A DNA stretch of 64,000 bases, from the NCBI RefSeq assembly GCF_042453785.1, contig NC_091675.1, positions 4,476,501 through 4,540,500 of the forward strand, given 5' to 3'. The notes below the pieces were generated by a model that was not told where the DNA came from, made no database searches, and saw nothing but the letters and a program-made list of their open reading frames with translations. Of the stretch, positions 14,317 through 25,300 are shown one piece after another. The position numbers and the translations under genes were made by a program. The stretch is from Malus domestica. Its lineage: Eukaryota > Streptophyta > Magnoliopsida > Rosales > Rosaceae. Every line of letters starts with the position of its first letter. Position 1 is the stretch's first letter.

Positions 14317-14360
<44 letters not shown>
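14317..14360. repeat. Compound (TG)n(AG)n microsatellite upstream of the DUF4378 gene
   Basis: A TG run changes directly into an AG run about 190 bp upstream of the start codon at 14130. It lies in the likely 5' leader or core promoter and is CT-rich on the gene's strand, a common feature of plant leaders. Confidence 0.9.
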
Positions 14361-14362
<2 letters not shown>

Positions 14363-15072
14363 TGTATGTATAACTGGTTGAGGTTATTGACCTAAGAGTT
14401 TTAGGTATTGCCTTGTTGCAAGTTAGGTCTTAGGTGTGTTTCTAACTGAAGTTGGTATGTCCGCCCCCCTTTGCACTTGATTTCTTACTGCAATTTTTCA
14501 TCCACATCAATTTGAAGAGTAAAAATAAAATAGTATTTTAAAAGAAAGTATTGGCTAAAATGATTAGAAACAAAATCTCAATGGTTGAACTGATCAAAAT
14601 CAAATATAAACGGCATACTGAAAAATGAATCATTTCAAGAACCAACCGGAATTTAAAAAACAATCATTTTAACTAATTTCCCGACCAAAAAGTTGTGTAT
14701 TAACCCTTACCTGTATTTTGGTAAATAATAAATTCCAATGTTGTGTTGTATTCAATATCCGTCTTATATGGATTTTTCCGGTATGAATGGTCCCATATTT
14801 TTGTTGTGATTTGTGGCCATAAAATGTTATGGTTGGTCGTGTCACAAGAGGCAAATTGGGAGTGTAATTTGTTTCTGCATGGCATAAAAGAAGTTAAGGA
14901 AAACTAATGAAAATGGTTTGAAAACTTTGAGTTTTAACGATAAGGACAAAATAAAGGGTAAAGTGAATAGTACCAGAATTAATTTTTTAGTGTAAAAATG
15001 TGGTTTTTTGTTAAAGTGAATAGTACCGTGAGCTTTTCGTTAAAATTCTCTAAAAGTTATTGTACCAACTTT

Positions 15073-15324
15073 GTGGGTGGGTGGGAAATGGGAATGGTGG
15101 CCATGTCCATGGGTTTGGTTCACTTCGCGGAGGCGGTGGTGGTTGAGGAAGGTGGTTAGTTGCTAGGGTAAGTGGGAAATTTACCTTAGTTTTTAGATGT
15201 GGGTGGGTGGGAAAGGGGAATGGTGGCCATGGCCGTGGGTTTGGTTCACTTCGCGGAGGCGGTGGTGGTTGAGGAAGGTGGTCAGTTGCTAGGGTAAGTG
15301 GGAAATTCACCTTAGTTTTTGTTC
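15073..15324. repeat. Tandem duplication of a 126-bp G-rich unit
   Basis: Two head-to-tail copies, 15073-15198 and 15199-15324, start with GTGGGTGGGTGGGAAA and end near CACCTTAGTTTTT/TACCTTAGTTTTT. I see only a few differences between them, so the duplication is fairly recent. The minus-strand frame across it is Pro-rich and is judged non-coding. Confidence 0.9.
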
Positions 15325-15653
15325 TTCTAAAATGACTTTTTGCTTTTATGCGAGCGATTTGGGTTGGGGGGTTGGTCATATTTTAGTTTGTGTACGAGTT
15401 TGACAAACTATCTGAATCATATATTAAAGCAAAAAGTTATCTTTTCAATCGTTCAAACTAATGATTCAGTGTCCAAAAACAAACAAAAAACTAATGATTT
15501 TGAACATATCATGACGGTATCACACGTCATATTGTTATTTTGTTAATCCAAATTCAAATAATGATATGTTTAATTAGAATGAAAATTGACTTTTGTGATT
15601 TTCACTTTCACACCTTCAAATAAGTAAACATGTCATAATCGTATGTTCAATCA

Positions 15654-16610
15654 ACAGCAGAGCCACTAACAAGGCTGAGGTGGGCTCTAGTATAGGGAGA
15701 GTTTTAGTTCTTTAACCTTACAAATACTAGTTGTTTGGGCTATTTTTTCTATTTTTAATTGTTATGACCCACCCAATAAGTACACGCACAATAGCCTCTG
15801 AAGTACGTGTGAACGTTTACTGATTTTCTTGTCAATTGTAAAGTTTTTTACCACTTTATTCTTAATTCTTGATCTTGTTTATTTGTTTATTGTTTGAATT
15901 TTAAGAATTCATACTTGAAATTTCAATTTTTAATTATAATATTATTTTCCTGATAGCTTTGTTAGATATAATTTATCATATACAATTGTGTTATTGTTGT
16001 TGAATTTGTTAGGTCCAAACGTTTGTCCAATGAAGAGGTTAAGAATTATCAATTCATTTTTTAGAAAAAGAGATAATGATGACAAATTAGAGAGTGATAC
16101 ACCTTCTGCATCTAATGAAGAGGTCCTAAAGGTATTATTTGATTGATAGGTCAATTTGACTTGTATTGACTCTTCCCATTTCTACATCAAGTACTAAACG
16201 AGTTTTTTTAGCAATGAATCTTATTAAAACAAGACTTCGCAACAAGATAGATAGTGAGTTTCTAGCATATTCAATGATTGTCTACATTAAAAAAATTGCC
16301 AAAAATGTTGATTCAGAAGAAATAACAAAGGATTTCAATTCTATTAAGGATCAAAGGGCACAACTTGAATAAGTACTTTTTCTTCTTTTTATTTGTTAAG
16401 TTGAATAAGATTTATGATATATGTTTTCTCTTTATTGCAAATTGCAACTTTAAATGTTTTTTTTGTTAAATTTAGTTGAAGCTTGATGATATATGTTTTC
16501 TCTTTAGTATACAACTTTATGTAGGTAACAAAAATAAAATTTAAACATTTGATTTCGCAATAATAAGTTTAGCTTAGCCCATCCACCAAATAATTCATGG
16601 CTCTGCTATT
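15654..16610 (+). mobile_element. Decayed hAT transposon with transposase remnants
   Basis: The ends resemble short inverted repeats (CAGCAGAGCCA at 15654; TGGCTCTGCTA near 16608), and the flanks contain 'ttcaatca' and 'tccaatca', a possible imperfect 8-bp duplication. At 16030-16145 a frame reads MKRLRIINSFFRKRD..SASNEE, like the start of TTF-type-zinc-finger hAT transposases. At 16184-16372 another reads STSSTKRVFLAMNLIKTRL..DSEFLAYSMIVYI, like the hAT C-terminal dimerisation region. Nearly all the catalytic middle is missing, so it is internally deleted and inactive. Confidence 0.7.
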
Positions 16611-18192
16611 GTGTCCAATCACGGTTAAGGATTGAAATTTTGACAACATAATATAACATGTCATGTAACCAATAAGAGAATATTTTATAATATTGCTTTT
16701 GTTATGTATTGTAATTGCGTGCATCACAAGATATAGCATATTTGATATATTGTCTTGACATGCATATGTGTGAGCATAATTTAAGCACACGTCATGTGAG
16801 TATGTGACATCTTATAGTTTCTATCCTTGTCTTGTTTTACATCATCAACGTGGAAATTTGGGGATCGCGCGAAAAGTATCATCAACGACGACGAAGTTTC
16901 AGAAAAAAAATGTATTACAAATGGTGTCCTGAAAAAAAATTGAGGTATCATCGACATAGAAATTTTGGAGATTAACAAAGAAAAGTAATATCTAGGAAAG
17001 AATAATGTTAGACGAGCCAACTTTTTAGGTTACATTTGCAAATCATGTGATATGTCATCAATAGGAAATAAATACATTAATCAATACTTAATTAATAATT
17101 CAATCATTAACAACCACGTTATATGATTTACAAAATATAGATTAAGTGGATAATTTCTCTAGTATTTTTTTGATTGTCGGCCAATATACCATCTCATTTA
17201 ACCAAATGCGACGTTCTCCTAATCTTTCTACAATGGATTTTGTGAAATCCCTTGTATATACGAAACGAGCTACTTGTTATAACACTGTTTTGATACTAGT
17301 GTGAGTTTAACAGCTGTGAGAATCATATTATTATTAAACTCAAACTTTTCAACCTATTATAACAACCTAAGAGATATGTAGTTTACAATTACAAAGTTGC
17401 ACTTAACAAAATCATTTGCTTGTCCCATCCTCTCTTTTGTTTTGCCTAGCTAGTAGCTAACTTTTGGTGTCAAAATTTTGGCTGCTTTTCGTGCTTTTGT
17501 GTGAATATTTTGTTGTGTGTATATTCTCATTTCAAAAGAAAGATGTATTTGCAAAGCAACTCTGGGTTTGGGATTCAAGTACTTGTGGTGATATGGCTTC
17601 TGATGTAGACTCTCTATCCTTCGATTCTCTGACATGTATTTGTACATTTATTCTTAGTTGGGGCTTCCTTGTCACATTATTCGTTCATCTAAGGCTACAC
17701 AAGAGTCGTGCATTGTAGTAGCTCCACGAAAATGGACGTGTGTGAGAGACTTGAATGCATGAGGCTCTCTTGTTTGTGTTTTGGACAAATGAGTGTGACA
17801 CTGTGACGTAGTACGAAAGCCCATACTCAAGAATATCACCAACAATTTGGCCTCATCTTTATACAACAAAGGAAAATAATAAGATCAATTGCTTAAAATT
17901 TTGAGCTGATTCTGACAATTCTTACTTGCAGAACTTCCAAAGAATGAGCGCTCAGAATTAGTTTTGTTTTACAAGTTTCATTTTTGTGATTAATAGTTTT
18001 CTGTGGTTCGTTGTACTTAAGAACTGCGGTTATATGGCAAGGAACTACGACCAAATAAAAAAAAAAACTACGACCAAATATACATAGTATTAGTTCGTAT
18101 TTAATACATTTACAAAATTTATGATTCGTTCTACATTTACAAGTAAATCGTTTTTCGTGTTACTAGAGTTAAAAAATATTTGTTACAAAAAA
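16611..18192. other. Intergenic region downstream of the polygalacturonase gene
   Basis: AT-rich sequence without a supported gene. About 16990-17125 holds a diverged copy of the MITE that is better preserved at 28037-28207 (shared 'aaatcat.tgatatg', 'ttgttgatgattat'-type segments in inverted sense). The remaining small open frames have no recognisable composition or motif. Confidence 0.45.
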
Positions 18193-20060
18193 TTAATTAA
18201 AAATTATAGTTGTTGCAGTAAGGACCACCATCAGTGGGCAAAATAGGTAGTAGCTTATAGGTAGATTAGCACTGCCAGGAGCTCCACTTGGGAAGTACGA
18301 AGGATCTAGCTCGCCTGCCTCCCCTGCCCCCCCTGTGATGTCTAGTCCCCGTGGCACAGGTGGTGCAGTTGACTGTGGTGGCGTGATTGGTTGCGGTGGT
18401 GGTGTGATCGGCACTGGCGGTGGCTTGATATCTTCTGGTGGTGGGGTGATTGATGGCAGCGATGGCGTTGGTATGACTGATACCGGTGGTCGCGCTGGCG
18501 GAGGAATGATTGGTACAGGTGACGGCGATGGCAGTGGCATTACCGGTACAGGTGACGGCGACGGCAATGGCATTACCGGTACAGGTGACGGCGACGGCAG
18601 CGGCATTACCGGTATAGGTGGTGGCGATGGCAATGGTAGGATTTGTACCGGCGGAGCGCTAGTTTTTGGTGAAGATGGTGTTGTTGGGGTCGTAGGCTCC
18701 GTTGTTGAACTCTTTAGACAAGCCACGTCGGGCACCGTAGTGCCGACATAAGTTCCGTCGGCATTGTTACAAGATGCAAAAATCTTCATATCCCCGACCG
18801 CTGGCACTATATTAATTTTATCCATCAAAATATTATGACAGCCACCAGAAACTTTATCACAGTTGAGTTTAATCGCCTCATCCGTCGCAGAAGTGCCTTC
18901 AAAATCGTTGTACGTCACATCCGCCACCACCACGGCCGACGACTGACTTTTGCAATTGTGTTCCCCATTGCAATAGTACTGATCAATAATGATAGGGTAT
19001 TTGGCTCTGTCAAGTTTGATCCTCTCAAACGTGATGTTCCTCGCATACCCGGAGCCGCCCTGCCACGTTTTTATTCTCGCTCCGTTTGTAGTTCCAGTAA
19101 AACTACAATCTTTCACGTATATGTTGTCCACTTTATTACTAGCTCCATCTTCTCCTAAGCTTCCAACGCTGTTTGCAAAAGAGAATTAATCTATGAGAAT
19201 CTGAATACTAATGAAGATTAGCATTTGATTATATTTATTTAACAATTAATGGAAAAGAAGGGAATGGAGACATACCTAATTCCATGGCCTGGTCCGCACG
19301 CAATGTTGGTGATGTAGAGAAAGGAACACCCGTCGCCAATGGCGATACAATCATCGCCTGTTCCGATAAACGAGTTGCGAATGGTGACATGGGTCGAGGA
19401 AGAGATGTCAATACCATCAGTGTTTGGACTGTCTTCCGGCGCATGTATGTTCAAATCTGAGACATCTGCATTGTCACAACTATTTATACCAATATGCGCT
19501 TGCGGGCTGTTCAGAAAAGTCAGTCCGCTGAGCTTAAGGTTTTGACAGTTGTGGAACTGCAATGCCTTATTTGGTTTGCAGTCGTTATTTGCCAAGAGTT
19601 TGCGCGATCTCGCATTGTACTGGCTGGTGCTCCACCACGCAGCCCCTTGGCCGTCGATTTTTCCTGAGCCGTCGAGCATTAGGTTTTCAATGTTTGAAAA
19701 ACTTAGCCAGTCCCCCGAATCGCATTCTTTCCATGCACCACGCACAGGAGCCAATAAATTCCCTAGAATCTGAACGTGAACGCTCTTCGAGTTGCATGGA
19801 CCTTCAAACTTTATACGTTGCAATAAGTACGTTTTCCCCTCCGGCACAATAAGTATCGGTATGTCATCCGTAGCGTCATTATTTCCTTCACATAAATCTT
19901 TCCACGCTTTAAAAAAAGCTTGGGAGTCGTCTGCCCGTCCATCTCCCATAGCACCGTATTTGGTTACGTCTAATATTTTGTGGCCTTGTCCGATGCCAAT
20001 AAACAACGATGAAGCGAGAAAGAAAACTAAAATGCAAACGAGTGTGTTGGTGATCGACAT
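18193..20060 (-). CDS. Polygalacturonase (GH28, exo-type) with proline-rich C-terminal repeats
   Basis: Hydrolyses alpha-1,4 bonds of de-esterified pectin in the cell wall. Exon 1 is 20060-19276 and exon 2 is 19168-18193, separated by a 107-bp GT-AG intron that interrupts the GHGIS motif; the protein is 586 aa. A signal peptide covers about residues 1-25. Catalytic motifs are SPNTDG (211-216), GDDC (235-238), GHGIS (258-262) and RIK (293-295), all intact. After the catalytic domain (to about 415) comes an unusual Pro/Ser-rich tail with near-perfect VMPLPSPSPVP repeats, then PITPP-type repeats and a hydrophobic C-terminus (ISYYLFCPLMVVLTATTIIF) that resembles a GPI-anchor signal. Most plant GH28 proteins are about 400 aa without this extension. 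I chose ATG 20060 over the in-frame ATG at 20102 because it starts a clean signal peptide. Confidence 0.9.
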
Positions 20061-20212
20061 TGTTTGCAAACAATTCAAATAATTATACAAACAAAAATCC
20101 AAAACTATTGTAGGCCTATTTGATTGAACTAATCTAGAGAATTAGAGAGAGAGGTCCGACCACAATTAGAGAGTAGAGAGAATGATTTAATTGTGAAGTG
20201 TGTCATTGTGTC

Positions 20213-20223
20213 TTTATTTATAG
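20213..20223 (-). promoter_or_regulatory. TATA box of the polygalacturonase gene
   Basis: The minus strand reads CTATAAATAAA about 155 bp upstream of the chosen start codon. This fits a core promoter with a roughly 120-base leader. Position and sequence are seen; use as a promoter is inferred. Confidence 0.55.
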
Positions 20224-20340
20224 TAGTAGGATAGGCAAAAACCTTTCCCTTTAGGAATATAGGATACATTCCTATATCTACTTGGATTTACCTCTAAATA
20301 AAACTACAACAAAAACCAATTCCACCAAATTAAATTCTAT

Positions 20341-20410
20341 TTATTTGAGCTGAGTTTCGGCTTTTGAAAGAAGAAAGAGATTCCTTGCACAAAAAGGTAT
20401 CTGAATCATC
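20341..20410 (+). pseudogene. Fragment of the KIN-7 kinesin C-terminal exon
   Basis: About 65 bp read in the plus direction match, almost base for base, the minus-strand kinesin exon at about 22595-22660 (region encoding [20 protein letters not shown]). It is inverted relative to the source gene and fused at a short shared 'atctcaaa' to PRP40 intron sequence. Confidence 0.85.
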
Positions 20411-21088
20411 TCAAAATTCGAGCCTGTATAATTTTTTATAGGAGTGGCATGTAATTCATTGTTATCATTTATGAACTGATCTTGAATTGGGAATTTCGTA
20501 CTGATTCTGATACTTTGCAGGCCAAAAAAGAGAAAGGAAGAGAGGAGAAAGAGAAGCGGAAGGATAAAGATAGAAAGGAGAAGGAAAGAGAACGTGAAAA
20601 AGAAAGGGGAAAGAAACGACCTAAGAAGGATGAAACAGATAGTGAAAATGTAGACATAACTGATACACATGGCATAAAGAAGATCAGAAGAGGGAGAAAG
20701 ACAAAGATAGAAAGCACCGGAAGCGGCATCAAAGTTCCGTCGATGATGTAGGTTCTGATAAGGAGGAGAAAGAGGAGTCTAAGAAACGCAGACATAGTAG
20801 TGACCGCAGAAGATCAAGAAAAGTACGTGAACTTATTTCGTAATATATTTGGCCAATAATTCCCTTAAGCTATTAATGAATGGAAAATGTATGATTATTT
20901 TCCTGTTGTTTTATGGTAGCACGATCTTGAAGATGGGGAGCTTGGTGAAGATGGGGAAATTAAGTAATCCCTGCTGATGTATCTTCATAGGAGGTGTGAT
21001 TTTTGTGGCGTATCAGGGTCTAAACATGCCGAATATAACCAAGATATTTTGGTTAGCATATCTCATGGTTATACACGAAGGAAATTCC
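20408..21088 (+). pseudogene. Duplicated 3' end of the PRP40 gene, frameshifted
   Basis: This segment copies 10413-11170, including intron sequence, so it is a DNA-level duplication and not a retrocopy. Exon 27 is present (from 20521), but a base is lost around 20672 (copy 'catggcata' versus 'catgggcat'), shifting the Lys/Glu/Arg frame. The intron is kept. The last exon (from about 20921) has lost about 80 bp, leaving 'cacgatcttgaagatgggg' up to its stop at about 20967. The copy ends at 'acacgaaggaaat'. It cannot encode a PRP40 protein. Confidence 0.92.
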
Positions 21089-21173
21089 TATTGGCCCTGA
21101 AGCTCATCTGAAGAACGGATTCAAGCTTCCAGAGGAGAAGAGTACTGATCTAGCCAACTTGCCTAATTCCGTA
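21088..21173 (+). pseudogene. Exon-like fragment of an unidentified gene
   Basis: After the PRP40 copy the plus strand reads PIGPEAHLKNGFKLPEEKS-type coding sequence followed by 'gtaagaat', a good splice donor. This looks like one captured exon with part of its intron. I do not recognise the source gene. Confidence 0.4.
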
Positions 21174-21267
21174 AGAATTTTAACTTATTTTTCCTACTGT
21201 AATTTGGAAGCAAATGTTACTGGAAGGAAACCAAAATTGTTTAGGAAGGTGCGACACCAATTGAAAA

Positions 21268-21337
21268 CAATTTAAATAATTATACAAACAAAAATCCAAA
21301 ACCAGTTACACCAAATTAAATATTTATTTTGAATGAG
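21268..21337. repeat. Duplicated polygalacturonase leader/promoter sequence
   Basis: 21268-21303 matches 20067-20104 (the leader just upstream of the polygalacturonase ATG), and 21300-21337 matches 20311-20346. The two parts are joined here with about 200 bp missing. They mark the right border of the patchwork segment. Confidence 0.8.
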
Positions 21338-21806
21338 GAACGAAGTCGTAAACTTTTCGCGCCAAGTTTATGCAATCCAACCAATGCAAGATCTCCAAAC
21401 ATTGGGTCCCTGTCGATCACGACATCTTCTGCGTAACGCCCATGTAGCTAGGGATCTTCCTCCGCACTCTGGCCACCACGCCGAGCTTAATCTCCGCAGC
21501 GAAGCGCAATGCGGTTTGGGCAATAAGTCGAACATCTGGCGGGCTGCGGCGGGAGAAGTAGGGGGAGGAGTGCTGGTTGAGCCAGAGAATGCAGCTGATG
21601 CAGCCGGTGCCGTCGTCTATGGTGAACCTGAGGAACTTGTTGGGTTTGAGGTCGCGAGACGTGACAGTGCCGACGGCCTCTGCGCGTGATAGGAGAGCGC
21701 CGTTGCAGGAGAAGGAGATTGAACCCGATGAAAATGAGGTTTGGGTGAGAGAGTTGAGGTCGAAGGCCAAGAGTTTTACGTGGGTGTTGTATAGCGGATG
21801 CTCCAT
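21337..21806 (-). pseudogene. STN1: STN1-like (CST telomere complex) gene, disrupted at the 3' end
   Basis: STN1 is the OB-fold subunit of the CST complex that protects telomeres and assists lagging-strand fill-in. The frame from ATG 21806 reads MEHPLYNTHVKLLAFDLNSL..., the OB-fold core DDGTGCISCILWLNQ, and SPYFSRRSPPDVRLIAQTALRFAAEIKLGVVARVR, matching the plant single-exon STN1 layout (about 160 aa). It stops early after VTQKMS at 21417. Beyond that stop the expected C-terminal coding sequence is still visible, first in one shifted frame (DVVIDRDPMF, about 21420-21386) and then, after one extra base, in another (EILHWLDC...). Two frame changes therefore separate the last 40 or so codons. It is a recent pseudogene or, less likely, a truncated 129-aa protein. 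Confidence 0.85.
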
Positions 21807-22368
21807 CAGTTAGGAGGATGAGAAATTTGAGAAAAAGTGTGAATTGGGGGGATTATTAATTAAATATCGACTAATGTATTTATTTTATATTAATGACATG
21901 TTACATGGTTTGCAAAGTTGATATACCTAGCGCTATCATTTTTTTTTTTAATTTTCCACAAGCTATTGAGGGAGGGAAAAGTTACGGCAATTTACTTTTT
22001 CGGAGGTCAAAAAGACTCATAAAGGCATTTCAACCTCTGACTATCTCACTAGCAGTACAGTCTAATGATATCCCATAGGATATCTCAAGTTCGACTCATA
22101 TTAAGTGATGAATTTAATACCCAATTATCGTTGCCATGTTATGTAGTTTAACCAAACTCTCATCCTAAAAGTGGAGTATAGAAGGAAGTTATTATATTTC
22201 AAAACTGTAACTGAAAACAGATCAAGAAAATGAATCCAATCAACACAAAAATCATTATACTAATCCACATTGATGCATAATCACAAGAGTTTGAAAGAAC
22301 CATTCTGAATAGGAAAGAAACAAACATTACAACCTACGTAAATATTAATAATCGTCACTCTATAATCT
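21807..22368. other. Intergenic spacer between the STN1 copy and the kinesin 3' end
   Basis: AT-rich spacer that should contain the promoter of the minus-strand STN1 copy and the 3' UTR of the minus-strand kinesin gene. I see no gene or mobile element. Confidence 0.5.
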
Positions 22369-25300
22369 TCAACATCCAACAAATTTGGGTACTGAATCTG
22401 GATTTTTGGCCCTCAAACTCTCGAGTTTCGACTTAAACTCACTATGGAAAGACATGAGCGATGTCTTCCGACAACCAAAAACAACACGGAACTGTTTGAT
22501 TTGTTCTTCAAGATCTTTCCTTCTCAACAACTCATGATTCAGATCCTTCACAACATTTTCCTTTTGGTCGGTAACCAGAGCAAGTGTTTGAGATGATTCA
22601 GATACCTTTTTGTGCAAGGAATCTCTTTCTTCTTTCAAAAGCCGAAATTCAGCTTCCAAGGCATCGTATCTTTGCTTGGATTTCTCCAGAAGCTGGTTAT
22701 TCGAATCCAGCTCTTCCTCCAGGCCGCGGTATCTTTCCTTGATAGTGTTGAGCTCATTGCTGAGTTTTTCCTCCCAACCGGCAGTTTCTCCTCCCCTTGC
22801 GTAGTCCTTTTATCACAAAAACTATAACTTATAACAAAACCACGCTAAATTGCTCTCGTGTCCGGGAAATATACCTAGACAGAACTTTTCACAAATCTTC
22901 AATAAAACACAACTTTTTTTTTCACTAAACAAACATTAAGTGAGCACTAAAGGGACACCAACACGCGTTTTATTGCCTGTTTATCGCCCCATTAGCAAAA
23001 TAAAAAGTTTTGTCCATGTTTATCTCTCCTTTTTCTCAATCCTAACTAAATTTGCTTCTTTCATGATTTTGGTGGGTACAACTAAAACTTAGCATGTCAG
23101 AGCGCACACTGCACATATAAGTAAATTGCAAGAAAAACTCGGAAAAGAACACATATATAAGTGATTATAGCAGCTTGATTCATTCCTATGTATAGATGGC
23201 TTCTTAAAAGTGTTTTTTTTTTTTTTTGCTACATTAGAAGCAGTTGATCCTATTCTTGAATCCTAATACTTTATGCATCAACATTGTTTGGAAACGTGTA
23301 AGAAATCTTCAACAGCAAGGCAGAGAATAAAATTATAACTAATGGAAAACATCTTTTTAGTTGTGACCAGGCAGCTACCTTGTATTTACTGCTGCATGGC
23401 GAATTCCTCACTTGTTCATTCTCAACACTTGATGGCTCTGATGATACCAATAATTTAACAGCGCTGTTCAACCTCTCAGAGAGCACTTTGTGCTGTTCTT
23501 GGATTAGAGAACTACTCGCAAAGAATGATCTTTGGCCATCATCAAATGCCTCTGAGAAATGGGTTTCGAGAGTTGTAAAGATGTTTGTGCCAATTTCACT
23601 TATGCTTGACAGCAATGTTGCCACCGAAGATTTTTCATCAGATATAAAGCTCTGTCCGGATAACTATACTGTTACAAAATCAATAACACCAAATGAACTT
23701 TCGAGTGCCCGATTTGAAAACAGCAATTACCTGAGTCTTTGATAACACATCCACATAAAAGTCTTTGCAAGTTGCTGCACATTCAGAAAGCCTATGAGGG
23801 ATTTCTCGAATAAGCTTTGCTTCTTTTTGTAGTTCAGATATATCCCGAACTAATTGATCGTTCAGTGCAGCTTGTTCAGCATGTTTCCTCTACACAGATA
23901 ATAAAAAGACAGAAATCCATAAATGTAGCCAGAAGTATAATTTATCCATTTTCACTCAAAAGTAGGATTCTACAATTTCCAAGAACAGTTATGCGATAAA
24001 CTAACCTTGAGATCATCTCTCTCTCCAACGGCAAGTTCTAGTTGTCTCTTCAAATTCTGGACATCCTGCTTGTAGTTCTCAGTTGAGCCCTGGAAAAATT
24101 TGATGAGATAAGTGAAAACAACATAGAAATTAAGCAAAATGCAGCACGAGAAAATAGGACGAGGATAATAGCTTCTCACTTTCCTGATGGAATAAATAGA
24201 AAAACAAAGAAAATCAGGAAAGTGGAAGAAAAATAGATGAAGATTAGACTCACAGGAACTTCGTCACTTGGCGGAAAGGATTGAACTTTTCTTGCAGGAG
24301 TCATTTGAAGGGAATCAAGGTCAGCTATGAAACCTTTGTTCATTTTCAACCATGTGTCTTCATCAACCACATTGCTAAAAGCATCTGGAAGAGGGCTAAA
24401 ACTGGGCAATGGTGAGTAATTTGAACGCTTGACAATGAAGGAATGGGTAGCTGCCTTGAAATTTGATGGGGTACTGAAGATATCTCCTTGAGATTTACTA
24501 CTGCTGTCACTACTGTCTTCCTTAAGGCTGTGTGTCCCAGAATCCTGTGCCTATACATAGATTTAAGGATATCAGAACCTCAGACACAGACATGCACTAC
24601 AAACAAAATGAAACATGAAAGATACAATATGTATGACTCCGCATTTAGACAACATATAACAAAGCTTAAGAGTTATACCTGACTAGAACTTCTTTCGAAG
24701 TCTGAAATAGTAGAAAGACCACTGAGATTGTCAGTTTTCATCTGTTGATCCCTGATGCATTGTTCCTGTTGTTTATGTGATTTCCGCTGCTCTTCCAGTT
24801 CCATTTCCAGCTTCTCACGCTCTAGTTCATACTGAACCATAGAAAGGTTAGCAGAAGTTGACAAAATGGAAATAAATATACACAAGTTAGAAGCTAAGTT
24901 GGTAGGTACGAAAAGTTGGTGAGGAAAACGCCATACCTGTAGTAAGTCATTTCTTAACTTCAATATTTCTTGCTCCAGCACCCCGGCATGTGATCCCTGA
25001 TAATTTTGTGTATTTCAAGACATGACATTTATGAGAGTGTGTTTCTAATCTTTTTGTGCAAAATAATATGAGATGATTTGTACCTGAAGTTTCATACGAA
25101 GATCTTCTATCTCTTGTTTTTGCCGCTTCAGTAAGGCTGCGTCTGTCAAAATCTGCGATAGATTTGACCATTAATGATGCGCTTAAAAGTTTCCTGTATG
25201 AGATGCTATAGTCCTAAACTAATTAGCACAACAAAGTGTTAAACATACTACTCAAGAAGAAACATACCTCATTCACTTGAGCACAATTAGTGATGCACTT

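Larger units (their letters stand above)
14131..15653. other. Intergenic region with two repeat families
   Basis: No gene is supported. About 14890-15050 carries a dispersed repeat ('actttgagttttaacgataa', 'aagtgaatagtacc') whose inverted relative lies at 27339-27490. The direct duplication at 15073-15324 is described separately. The rest is AT-rich. Confidence 0.5.

Noticed and set aside
18335..18751. Gly-rich plus-strand frame of 138 codons
   Set aside because: It is the reverse reading of the Pro-rich polygalacturonase repeats.
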